This document shows, in pieces, positions 54,707 through 64,000 of a stretch of 64,000 nucleotides of DNA. Within the stretch, counting starts at the first letter, position 1, and the number at the start of each line of letters is the position of its first letter. The notes below the pieces were generated by a model. That model was not told where the DNA came from, searched no databases, and saw nothing but the letters and a program-made list of their open reading frames with translations. The position numbers were made by a program, and so were the translations under genes. Location: NCBI GenBank assembly GCA_020137815.1, contig CM035359.1:2989561-3053560 (forward strand), given 5' to 3'. Source of the DNA: Hormiphora californensis. Taxonomy: Eukaryota > Ctenophora > Tentaculata > Cydippida > Pleurobrachiidae.

Positions 54707-57700
54707 ATGACGGAAGGAGCCAGTAGTACACCAAGTTCAGATTTAGGTTAGTTCACCATGCTGCACGGTTCAAAACTGTGTTAGACAACTTTCAAATTGC
54801 AGTGATTAATTGGGTTCAGGGTTGTTGCCAATAAATATATCAGTGGGTAATTGGTTAGTTGCCAATCAAAATATCAGTGTTAATTGACACAGGTCGGATA
54901 TCAGCGGATCTCATATCAACTGATCACGAATTAAAGGAGTTAAAGAAGGATTTAAATGCGACACAAACTGCTTTTGCAACATTTCGAGAAGACTATAGGT
55001 ACGTGGTATTAGTGAGAATATAGTACAGGGTGTTCATTTTGGATCTTTACAAGCGTTGGGCTTCACCCAGAAAAAAGTTGACAAGATTAGGTCATGAAAC
55101 TTCATACTTGCACTATTCTATACCCTCATTCAAGGTTCCTGGGGGTTTTGGAGCTTTAGGACCCTGGGAACTGTGTTTTTGGCATCACAACTACCAGAAG
55201 GAATTTTTTGCTGGTGCTAAGACTTTGCTAAAATGTTTTTTGGGTATTTTCTATGTCAATCCTAAAGTTTCATAGAGATTGGATGTGTTTTTCAGACTCA
55301 AAATTTCGTAAAAAGTGGCTGGAAAGACTCAATTTTAGCCGTTTTTGAGCTGTTTTCGAGCCTTTCCAGCCACTTTTATCGAAATTTTGAGTCCGAAAAA
55401 CACATCCAATCTCTATGAAACTTTAGGATTGACATAGAAAATACCCAAAAAACATTTTAGCAAAGTCTCAGCACCAGCAAAAAATTCCTTCTGGTAGTTT
55501 TGATGCCAAAAACACACTTCCCGGGGTGCTAGAGCTCCAAAGCCCCCAGGAACCTTGAATGAGGGTACAGAATGGTCCACGTATGAAGTTTCATGACCTG
55601 ATCTTGTCAACTTTTTTCTGGGTGAAGGCCAACGCTTGTAAAGATCCAAAATGAACACCCAGTATGTATATAAGTTCGTCATTCTTATAATAAAATAAAT
55701 AATAATCACTTTACCAAACTCGCAATTTAACCCTTTCCCTAACCACTCACAAGTTAACCACTCGCCAGTTAACCACTTGCCCCTCTATTTTCAGTCAACC
55801 GTTAACCACTTGCCCCTATATTTGCAGTCAACTGTTAACCACTTGCCCCTCTATTTTCAGTCAACTGTTAACCACTTGCCCCTCTATTTTCAGTCAACTG
55901 TTAACCACTTGTACCTCTATTTTCAGTCAACTGTTAACCACTTGTACCTCTATTTTCAGTCAACTGTTAACCACTTGCCCCTCTATTTTCAGTCAACTGT
56001 TAACCACTTGCCCCTCTATTTTCAGTCAACTGTTAACCCTCTATAATGATACCAACAATGAACTACAAAAACTCCTTCATGAACGAAGTTTAGAGGGCGC
56101 CGCTGTTCAGGTGAGAAAAAAATGAAAACTACAAACTAAAAAATTTGGCCTTATCTAAAAAAACTCAGTTTTTAAGTTCTAAGAACGAAATCGAAGACTT
56201 TCAAGTTTCAATTAGTTTTTAGATAGAAAAACTAAAATAAATTGGTTTTGCAGGAGCTTGCAGAAAATGTCGAGTTACGGGATCGGTGTAGATCTTTAGA
56301 GATTGAAAAATGCAAATACAGAGAGGTAAATAAAACGTATTTCCCAGTGTTTTCAAGAAAAATATTGATTTTCTATTGCGATTATCTAATAACTACCTCT
56401 TAATTAACTCTTAATTAATTAACTCCGTTAATTATCAGATGTACGAGGCAGCAATGGAAGATGCCCACACCAGACCACCACAACAAACAACATCCCCATA
56501 CAATAACGATTCTGAGGAACTGAGGGAACAAATACGGGACATGGCGGGGCAAATACAAGAGCTAGAAATCGTAAGGGCAGATCTGGGAATGCGTCTACAA
56601 CATCAAAGTAAGTGTGTCAGGGGTGTGCCAGGGGTTTTAAAACTATCATTATTTCTTTTTATATCAAGGAGCTCTGTCCCCTAGGCCCCCGCCGGGGCTG
56701 TGCCCCTGGACCCCCTGGTGGGGGGGTTTTCACGGCCCCACTCCCCCTGACTGGGGCTGCCACCCCTAAAATAGGGGTCCGCTAAATAGGGGGTCAGGCG
56801 AATAGGCGTTTTCGTAAATATAGGTCTGGTACGTTGATTCATTAAGCTGAGTCCTACACCTTCCCATTACACTGCCCCTTCCCTCTCTTGATCAGATCTG
56901 GTGAACTGGTGAAGCTCGGTAATAACTGAGCTCTGGTTACACTAAACACTAAACAACAATTATCCCTCTCTCTCCCTCCCCTCCCCCTGGCTCCCATCTC
57001 TCACTCCCCCTGTCCCTACAACAATGTACAATGTTGTACATATTCTTTGTCACAAAACAACAATACAAGCCGTTCGTTGTCCGTGGAATTTATGCACTCT
57101 GCATGTTGCTGCAGAAGTTGATATCTCCCCACTCCTGAATTGGAGAAAGACGTAACGCGCGATAACTGGGTTGTGAGCAAAGATGGTTTGTTTGCGCGCG
57201 GATGGCGCTTTCCATTCCCCGCGGACTCTCTGGACTCCTTCCAACAACTGTTTCACCCCACAGTTTGGGGCCAAATAAAACCCTCATGAGCCACACTGAC
57301 AACCTTAACAAGTGCTCTATTATCTAATTGGAACTAATTACCCCCAATTAGCGGTAGAGCAAAATGAGACTATGGATGACCTGGCAAGATGCCGAGTAGA
57401 GCTAGAGGCAGTGGAGGGAGCCCACACTGAGGCGAGGGAGGAGGCAGACTTCTACAAAGAGCAAATAGAGGTCATGAAGGTAGGTTGGAGATTGTGCTGA
57501 AGTGCACACTTTCATGATGGTGATACCGTTTTATTTGTCGGTAGACATTGTTCATAATTCATTACACTAGAAACAAAGCATGTTTCTTGAAAAGATTTTA
57601 ACACCAAATTTCACAATTATTCCCATGTTCACAGTAAACAGTTGTAGTACATGTTAATATGGTATTCACTTGTCCGTTCTTTGTTACACCATGCACATTA

Positions 57701-60700
57701 GACCCTGCAGCTGATCCAAAGGGCCCCCTCAACTGTAGGCCCCTCATTCCACTCCGGACAACTCATTTCCTCCTTATCAAAGAAAAAGAACCCAAAACCA
57801 TCAGTAAACTTCCGACCCACCAGCTGACAGGGATCGAGTGAGACCACAAGTTGTGAAGCTCCCCTAGGAAATTCAATATTGTGTACCAAGGGAGGTCCAG
57901 CAAGACCAAGCTGAATCATCCCGCTCGGTGATAACACTCCCTGTGGTCTGGTTACATCGCCCACAGTTGATGCAAATACATCCTCCGAATCTTCTTCTCC
58001 TTCGCGTCTAGATTTATTATACCCCGCCAATCTACAAATCTTCCTCAAGATATTTTTGTTGCTCAGTAACTCCTCCGTGGCAAGGACCGTTCCCGTTTTG
58101 GCCCGATAATGAACCTCACGAGGGGCGCCTGGTACTGTCATCGTGTCTAGGTTCAGATCGAACACAACGAGTCCTTCAGCCCGGTCCCCCGTCTTGTAAG
58201 GCTGAATCTTTGGCTCCTTGCCAGAGGAATCGAAGTTGCTAAGCAACCTAACTCCCTTCAAACCCCACCTGTCTGGCCGGTTTATACACCCAATAACGAG
58301 CGTGTCATCGGCAGTGCAGTCTGTACCATCAACAATTTGACAGTCCTCTATTGAAGTTCTCGGATGCCAGGGACATTGGAATGCCACGATGGGCTGTTTG
58401 TTGAAACTCCTAATTAGTGCACGATCGTCAGCGTCCCAGTATTTCTGAAACATGGCCGCCCTTGTGTACCCTGCCCTTCGACACAACTGTTCGACGTGAG
58501 AAAGGGTGAGGTTCCGATAGCACACAAATGCAGATACAGACACATCATTCAGTTTCAATTTAACCTCCACACTACCAATATCCATTTTTGTCATCCTCCA
58601 ATCTTGTTCTATATACTTGCCACCGGACCTCAGGGACACCCGAGTGATGTTCCCAAATGTCAGAGGTAGAGCCATACCAAGGTAATCCACCTCCTCTGGG
58701 CCTTCCGTGGTCAGGGATGCAGAGGTAGGAGTGGGGGTGTACTGGGAGGATACTACTGTAAAGCAGCAGCCCCATAGAAGGAGAAGAGCAACAAACTTAA
58801 ACCGCATATTTTGTGAAATGGCCCGCAAAAATATTCCTTGGAATCTAATATATATATATTGCTTTGACTTATTAGTTATTACTTCCGCCCACTGTACATA
58901 ACGTTATTATGTACCCCTCCCGGAATTTTAAAAATGTTATGAGACACGTGGACAATAATTTGGTAACGCAATTACCCCTACATTGCGGGCACGCTAAACC
59001 GTGCCTTACTATCGCAATGCCCTATAACAGAGGGGTAATTTCGTTACCAAGACAATAATGCGTGACTAGAAATCCCTTTGAAGTAGAGCACCCGTTGACC
59101 CGAATCCCCACACTCTTCCTCACCCAGCAGGAGCACCCCTCTCACCCGCTGCACCAACCCGCACGTGCAGCCTTCAATCACCCGCTGCGTAGGGATGAAA
59201 GGTATTGGTATGCTTTTCCAGCAGAAACTCCATTATTAATCCTACAGCTACAGACATGCATAGATATTAGACCTTGGTGTCACATGAAGATTATTTCTCT
59301 CTCTCACTTATAATACCGATTTATTCATGTTGTGATCGTCCTATCTATATCTGTATTTTGTTCCAAAAGATGATCAAAAGATGATACAATCAGTTAATTC
59401 TCTGTTCACATCAGTAGCAACAATACTATATGTGTAATGTACTCTTTCTAGAGTTTGAACTGAACAGTAGTTTGAACTGAACAGTAGTTGATATATTAGC
59501 TACTAAACAACTTTACTTTTCTAGAGTTCAGTAGTTGATATATTAGCTACTAAACAACTTTACTTTTCTAGAGTTCAGTAGTTGATATATTAGCTACTAA
59601 ACAACTTTACTTTTCTAGAGTTCAGTAATTGACAAACTACGCAAGGAGTTCGGGGAGATGGGGGATGAAAATAGCCGGCTAAAAGATGAACTAAGAAGAA
59701 GAGAGGAAAGGAAAGAAAGTCAGGATGAACTGGTTTGTACCGCTAACGCAAATCAAGAGGATCTGGTTAGGGAGTGCAAGGTAAAAACACCAGGGGAGGG
59801 GAATCTGGTTAGGTTTGTTAAGTAAGTTAGTCAAGAAAGTTAGGTATAGATAATTTCTAAAATGTTTAATGTGATATATATTAGAGTAACTCCCCCTCCT
59901 CAATATTTAGACGCTACAACAAAAGTTTACCGAAACCGAGGAGAGAGAACAGGAGGCCCTGGTTTACATCAAGGACTGTCTGAAACTCGTAGAACAAACC
60001 CACCACGAGAAGGTTTGGATAATTGGTTGGATAGCCAGCTTGTAGGAATTGTGAGCAGCGAGTCGGCAAATAATCAATAGTCAACACACATCACCTTCTT
60101 GGCCTACTCGATCATCTTTCTCGCCCGGTTCAGAGAGGACAGTCTCTTGTTTGTAAAAGAAGATAGAACAATGCATAATGATAATGTAACATATACAATG
60201 TAACATATATGAATATTCACCCTTTTCAGAAACAATTAGAGATGCAGGTAGCCCAAGCTAATGCGATGCAGTCCCAACTAGAGGGAAACTTCTCGAGTCT
60301 CGTTGATGAAGCCAGCAGGAGGACTGTTGAAGAGGTAATTTCCTAGGGTGTTACTAGGGTGTTACTAGGTGTAACTAGGGTGTTACTAGGGTGTTACTAG
60401 GTGTAACTAGGGTGTTACTAGGGTGTTATTAGGGCAAACTAAGCCAACAGGAGGACTGTTGAAGAGGTAATTTCCTAGGGGGAGTGTCGAATTCCTATGC
60501 TAGGAAACTAATCAATAGACTAATGAAAGGTGAAGTGAGGTACGATCTGTGGTATCCGGGCAGGGGAAATAAAAATGTTATAACAAGACACATGTAACAT
60601 GTGTAATATACAGGTGGAACGTGTTAGGACCTGTGTAATAAACAGGACCTGTATATTACACATATGTTACATTATATGTACCTGTATTACAGGTGGAACG

Positions 60701-63700
60701 TGTTAGGACCTGTGTAATATACAGGACCTGTATATTACACAATATGTTACATATGTACCTGTATTACAGGTGGAACGTGTTAGGACCTGTGTAATAAACA
60801 GGACCTGTATATTACACATATGTTACATTATATGTACCTGTATTACAGGTGGAACATGTTAGGACCTGTGTAATATACAGGACCTGTATATTACACATAT
60901 GTTACATTATATGTACCTGTATTACAGGTGGAACATGTTAGGACCTGTGTAATATACAGGACCTGTATATTACACATATGTTACATTATATGTACCTGTA
61001 TTACAGGTGGAACGTGTTAGGACCTGTGTAATATACAGGACATGTATATTACACAATATGTTACATTATATGTACCTGTATTACAGGTGGAACGTGTTAG
61101 GACCTGTGTAATTTACAGGACCTGTATATTACACATATGTTACATATATGTACCTGTATTACAGGTGGAACGTGTTAGGACCTGTGTAATATACAGGACC
61201 TGTATATTTCACAATATTGTTACACTAGAAAGCCCATTGTTAAGTCCTACAACAGCCCCCCCCCCCATCCGTCTCTATGTCGCTCTCCCCCTCTCATTCT
61301 TTGTCTCTCCATGTCGGGGTAAAGAAAACGGAGGTTGGTAGTGCTAGAGCGATGGTGATAAACATCAAGGGAAATCCCGCTGAATAACATGTAGAATCAG
61401 GCGATATAGATCCGTAGAATTGTAGCTGTGTAGAGAATCAACGGGGTACGTAGGTAGAAAGGCTTTGGCAATCATGGGGGCCCCAGCAGTAGATCCTAAA
61501 ACACCACACAGGAACACGCAACAAACAAACAATAACATGCACGTGCAGTATCCCCTCCAATACCCCTTCCAAGCCACCTCCCAGGGCAACCCCCTCTATT
61601 TGCACGTGTGGATACTACATCATCACCATCACGCCACGCATTTGCAAATTATAATAAGGACTAGAAAACCCGTTGAAGTAGAGCACCCGTTGACCCGAAT
61701 CCCCACCCCCTCACCCAGGAGCACTCCTCTCACCCACTGCACCAACCCGCACGTGCAGCCTTTAATCACCCGCTGCGTAGCTGGGCTATGGCACCTCCTT
61801 GGCAACCCCCCACCATTTGCACGTGTGGATAGGTCATCATCACTACGACGTTCATTTGTACTTTATAATAAGGATATGTACCTGTATTACAGGTGGAACG
61901 TGTTAGGACCTGTGTAATAAACAGGACCTGTATATTACACATATGTTACATTATATGTACCTGTATTACAGGTGGAACGTGTTAGGAACGAAGGGAATAG
62001 GAACATGGAGGCCCTGTTACTCGACTGTGCCCTCTACCAGGATCGACTGGCTGAGGCTGAAGCGGAGATAGAGGAGATGAGGGAAAAAGAAAAGATGATC
62101 GTTCTACCAAGTAATGTTATTGTTTATTTTACTAACATTAATGAGATGTATTTTAGAAATGATTCGCCTTGTTAGACCCAGTGGTGCTCCGTCATATTGG
62201 TCGCACGCTTAAATGATAAAGCGTCCTACTGTATAACCCGGTAAATCGGGGTCCCACTGTATGACCGTTATATCGTACTGCAGACAGGGTTGAAGCAGTC
62301 GCCCTGGCGGATAGGGATGCAGTTATTTACAAGCTACGGGAACACGTTACACGACTTGAGGGAGACAACACCAACCTTACAGATCAGGTAACTAGGCTGT
62401 ATCTAGGGATGTAACCATGGGGTGTAACTAGTGTGTAACTAGGGATGTAACCAGGGAGTAACTAAGTAGGGTGTAACCAGGGTGTAACCATGGGTGTAAC
62501 CTGGGTTTAGCCCCTTTTCAGCTGTTTAATTCGACCATTTTTGCAGCTGTTGGAGGTTACGAACACCTTACGGGCAAGCAAGGAACATTTTGACAGTAAA
62601 CTAGCAAGATTGGAATCGAATCTTAAAAACACCAAGGTAATCCAGGTCTTCTGGTGTAACTAGGGTGTAACTAGGATGTAACTAGGTAATCCAGGTCTTC
62701 TGGTTTAACTAGGGTGTAACTAGGTAATCCAGGTCTTCTGCTTATATTCTCGTTTGTGGCCATCTTCGGCGAGCGACTAATGGTTGGATTCGATTTGCTT
62801 CGAGTTTGTGAGTCGTGAGGAAAAGAGGGTAACCAGACTAAAAACGATCCTTTTTTTCTTCACCAAAATAATCCCCTCTCTAAGTACTCATCACATCCAG
62901 GGTAAATTGGAGCGTACAATTTCTGAGAAAGAGGAAACGCTACAGAGACTGACAGAGAGCAAGGACGCTGAACTACAGATGGGAGTCCAATATAAACAGA
63001 TGAAGGGAAAGATGCTACAGTTGAGGTATTGGACTTTTTAAACTGCCACTTATTATAGGTGGCCGACGTAAATCCATATACCGTGTTTATATTCATTAAT
63101 AAATACAGTGTCCAATGTCCATGGAATCCGGAACTGATATAACTTTCTCTATCACCCCCCTGCTAATTCCTTTATTAGATCCTGTGTTAATAATTAACAA
63201 CATTAACACGACCCCTCCCCCCACCATTAGATCAGAGCTCTCCTCGGTGGAGGAACGACATGCCTCAGAGACACGTGATGTGGAGCTGAGAGAGGAGGAA
63301 AAGAGAGAGGAGATAAAAAGGGGTTGTGGGAAAACGATAGAGGATCTAAGGAGGGGACTATTACTGAAACAAAATGAGGTACATGAGGGAGTAAATTGGG
63401 AAAATGTGCCACATGCTGCCAGACCAAACACACATAACAAGGAACCGAACCAAACCCCGAAGAGCTGATCTAAATTCCTTTCATCTCTAGATATCTGAGT
63501 TAAAGGAGCGGCTTGACAGTTGCTCCCACGAGAACAGTGCCGTGGTATCACAACTAAATGGTAATGTAGTGGAACTGACTAGACAACTAAAAGAGAGGGC
63601 CAAGAAGCACAAATCTGCCGTTGCTGAGGTGAGGAATTTTATTATTTGTGCAAAAATTACTATCGCTTTTTTTATTGTTAAATGTGTACTCGTCCCGGCA

Positions 63701-63897
63701 CTCTTTTCTGTACACCTGTATACCGGATACGAGCGTCAAGCTATATTGACTATTACTAGAATCAAGAATTAAAACTACATAATACATTCCAGGGTGATAA
63801 GCTAAAAGACAAGTTACGGGCGGAACAAGAGGCAAGGTTTAAAGCTGAAAGCAGATTGCGGGCCGTAGAAATGCAGTTAGCATCTTCTTCCACACAG
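54707..63897 (+). CDS. Long coiled-coil protein (5' part; continues past the window)
   Basis: Sixteen exons: 54707-54746, 54893-54998, 56026-56110, 56254-56325, 56439-56607, 57352-57479, 59619-59780, 59911-60012, 60230-60334, 61972-62110, 62284-62387, 62547-62636, 62901-63025, 63231-63378, 63491-63628, 63793-63897. All junctions are GT-AG and in phase, giving 606 residues. The start is MTEGASSTPSSDL. From exon 2 onward the product is nearly all charged heptad-like helix (DHELKELKKDLNATQ; ELREQIRDMAGQIQELEI; ENSRLKDELRRREERKESQ; ELTRQLKERAKKHKSAVAE), with a short Pro/Gln/Thr break in exon 5. Such proteins are often centrosomal, ciliary or cytoskeletal scaffolds; the family is not recognised. 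The last donor is intact, so more exons follow. Confidence 0.8.
55026..55663. mobile_element. Foldback element in coiled-coil gene intron 2
   Basis: Arms of about 290 bp are reverse complements (left from CAGGGTGTTCATTTTGGATC, right to GATCCAAAATGAACACCC) around a centre of about 45 bp containing TTTTTGAGCTGTTTTCGAGC. Open frames of 81 and 98 residues on opposite strands are the same arm sequence read twice and are not genes. Confidence 0.9.
55740..56026 (+). repeat. 33-bp array of eight in-frame 3' splice acceptors
   Basis: The acceptor plus the first exon bases (CTCTATTTTCAG/TCAACTGTTAACC) is repeated head-to-tail. The AGs end at 55794, 55827, 55860, 55893, 55926, 55959, 55992 and 56025, an exact 33-nt period. 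In the exon 3 frame the units read QLLTTCPSIFS without a stop, so use of an upstream copy would add multiples of 11 residues. One acceptor is TTTGCAG; the rest are TTTTCAG. Confidence 0.95.
57698..58807 (-). CDS. Intronless secreted SRCR-like protein nested in coiled-coil gene
   Basis: An uninterrupted frame of 369 residues, taking the second ATG (58807) because it starts a good signal peptide (MRFKFVALLLLWGCCFTVVS); an upstream in-frame ATG at 58828 adds seven residues. A Thr/Pro-rich stretch follows. Residues around 85-175 resemble a scavenger-receptor Cys-rich (SRCR) fold: FVCYRNLTLSHVEQLCRRAG, then AFQCPWHPRTSIEDCQ, DGTDCTADDT and VIGC. A second, weaker module has ICRLAGYNKS. No transmembrane segment is seen. 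SRCR proteins are common extracellular recognition or adhesion proteins; the ligand is unknown. It lies in intron 6 of the coiled-coil gene, on the other strand, and being single-exon among multi-exon neighbours it could be a retrocopy. Confidence 0.7.
   Translation of the reverse strand: MRFKFVALLLLWGCCFTVVSSQYTPTPTSASLTTEGPEEVDYLGMALPLTFGNITRVSLRSGGKYIEQDWRMTKMDIGSVEVKLKLNDVSVSAFVCYRNLTLSHVEQLCRRAGYTRAAMFQKYWDADDRALIRSFNKQPIVAFQCPWHPRTSIEDCQIVDGTDCTADDTLVIGCINRPDRWGLKGVRLLSNFDSSGKEPKIQPYKTGDRAEGLVVFDLNLDTMTVPGAPREVHYRAKTGTVLATEELLSNKNILRKICRLAGYNKSRREGEEDSEDVFASTVGDVTRPQGVLSPSGMIQLGLAGPPLVHNIEFPRGASQLVVSLDPCQLVGRKFTDGFGFFFFDKEEMSCPEWNEGPTVEGALWISCRV
58960..59050 (+). mobile_element. Mutator-like MITE, copy 3 (9-bp TSD)
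   Basis: A 91-bp element, TTGGTAACGCAATTACCCCT to AGGGGTAATTTCGTTACCAA, flanked by the perfect 9-bp repeat GACAATAAT. Confidence 0.88.
59063..59200 (+). repeat. Dispersed repeat, copy 1
   Basis: About 140 bp (GTAGAGCACCCGTTGACCCG ... AATCACCCGCTGCGTAG) also found at about 61664-61790 in the same orientation with about 90% identity by eye. The type is unknown. Confidence 0.75.
59440..59624 (+). repeat. 47-bp tandem repeat with branch site and acceptor before exon 7
   Basis: The unit holds a branch-site-like GCTACTAAAC, a pyrimidine tract and TTTTCTAG/AGTTCAGTA. Acceptor AGs end at 59524, 59571 and 59618 (47-nt period), with a diverged one at 59451. Using an upstream copy shifts frame and meets TAA or TAG within about 60 bases, unlike the 33-bp array. 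Confidence 0.9.
60334..60480 (+). repeat. Duplicated exon 9 end and donor, with GTTACTAGG minisatellite
   Basis: The exon 9 end and donor (GGACTGTTGAAGAG/gtaatttcc, exon end 60334) recur 132 bp downstream (would-be end 60466). Between them is a repeat of GGGTGTTACTA. Confidence 0.85.
60600..61212 (+). repeat. 79-bp array of acceptors with hairpins (main block)
   Basis: Units of 77-80 bp each hold TGTACCTGTATTACAG/GTGGAACGTGTTAGGA (the exon 10 acceptor and exon start) and a palindrome in which GTGTAATATACAGG faces CCTGTATATTACAC. Acceptor AGs end at 60613, 60692, 60769, 60848, 60927, 61006, 61086 and 61164. The array is interrupted at 61213 and resumes at about 61872. Confidence 0.92.
61213..61871 (+). 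mobile_element. Insert splitting the 79-bp acceptor array
   Basis: About 660 bp unrelated to the array separates its last two units (AGs at 61892 and 61971) from the main block. It includes the second copy of the dispersed repeat (about 61664-61790) and TTTGCACGTGTGGATA(C/G) twice (61598, 61817). Its boundaries are not certain. Confidence 0.55.
61872..61971 (+). repeat. 79-bp acceptor array, distal units
   Basis: The final complete unit (AG at 61892) and the functional acceptor (AG at 61971) of exon 10. Confidence 0.9.
62388..62740 (+). repeat. Donor-like GTGTAACTAGG minisatellites after exons 11 and 12
   Basis: After exon 11, GTAACTAGG-like units recur about eight times to 62510. After exon 12 the donor context AGGTAATCCAGGTCTTCTG occurs three times (exon-like ends 62636, 62685, 62723) with GTGTAACTAGG units between. 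Confidence 0.85.
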
Positions 63898-64000
63898 GTG
63901 GGTAGTGCCCCCCCCCCCCCCTTGTACAGGGGCACGGCATGCAATTTATCTAGAATCCAATCAAACTTTTGCTGAAATTCGGGTGTTTAGATTCCTATCT

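Noticed and set aside
55030-55709. Two similar 81- and 98-residue frames on opposite strands
   Set aside because: They are the two arms of one inverted repeat.
55777-56046. 89-residue PLYFQSTVNHL repeat frame
   Set aside because: It is an alternative frame of the splice-acceptor array and not the frame that joins exon 3.

Overview
The window is animal nuclear DNA. Genes are split by many GT-AG introns, and the products are metazoan types: a single-pass receptor tyrosine kinase with an Ig-type ectodomain, an F5/8C lectin-like secreted protein and an SRCR-like secreted protein. The GC-poor sequence is crowded with (CT/GA)n microsatellites, miniature inverted-repeat elements and long foldback elements. 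A sponge or other early-branching marine invertebrate would fit, but that is a guess from gene style, not a proven assignment. All exon models below were read by eye from splice signals and reading-frame continuity; no transcript or database evidence was available.

Layout. 1-28.2 kb is mostly gene-poor: one small two-exon secreted F5/8C-like gene (3545-4274, +), one weak possible exon, a possible TATA promoter near 16.7 kb, many microsatellites, several transposon-like elements and a suspect low-complexity block (about 20.5-22.9 kb) that looks like bad consensus. 28257-44430 (-) is a receptor tyrosine kinase gene of about 30 exons, with a small secreted-protein gene nested on the opposite strand (30763-31183). 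45.5-46.75 kb is a foldback element lying between the divergent RTK and the next gene. 47752-54083 (+) is a 13-exon gene whose 894-residue product joins a Cid1-type terminal nucleotidyltransferase (catalytic triad present) to a degenerate thymidine-phosphorylase-like domain. 54707 to beyond the window (+) is a coiled-coil gene (16 exons seen, 606 residues), with an intronless SRCR-like gene (57698-58807, -) inside one of its introns.

The two most unusual observations are (i) the nucleotidyltransferase/phosphorylase-like fusion, and (ii) a recurrent architecture in which the intron edge plus a few exon bases (the splice site itself) is tandemly duplicated. This is seen in all three large genes: eight acceptors at an exact 33-nt, frame-preserving spacing at 55794-56025; a 79-nt acceptor-plus-hairpin array at 60613-61971; 47-nt acceptor repeats at 59451-59618; and decoy acceptors or donors at four RTK exons. 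Two miniature transposon families with intact 8-bp (hAT-like) and 9-bp (Mutator-like) target duplications are also present, each with a copy inside the fusion gene.
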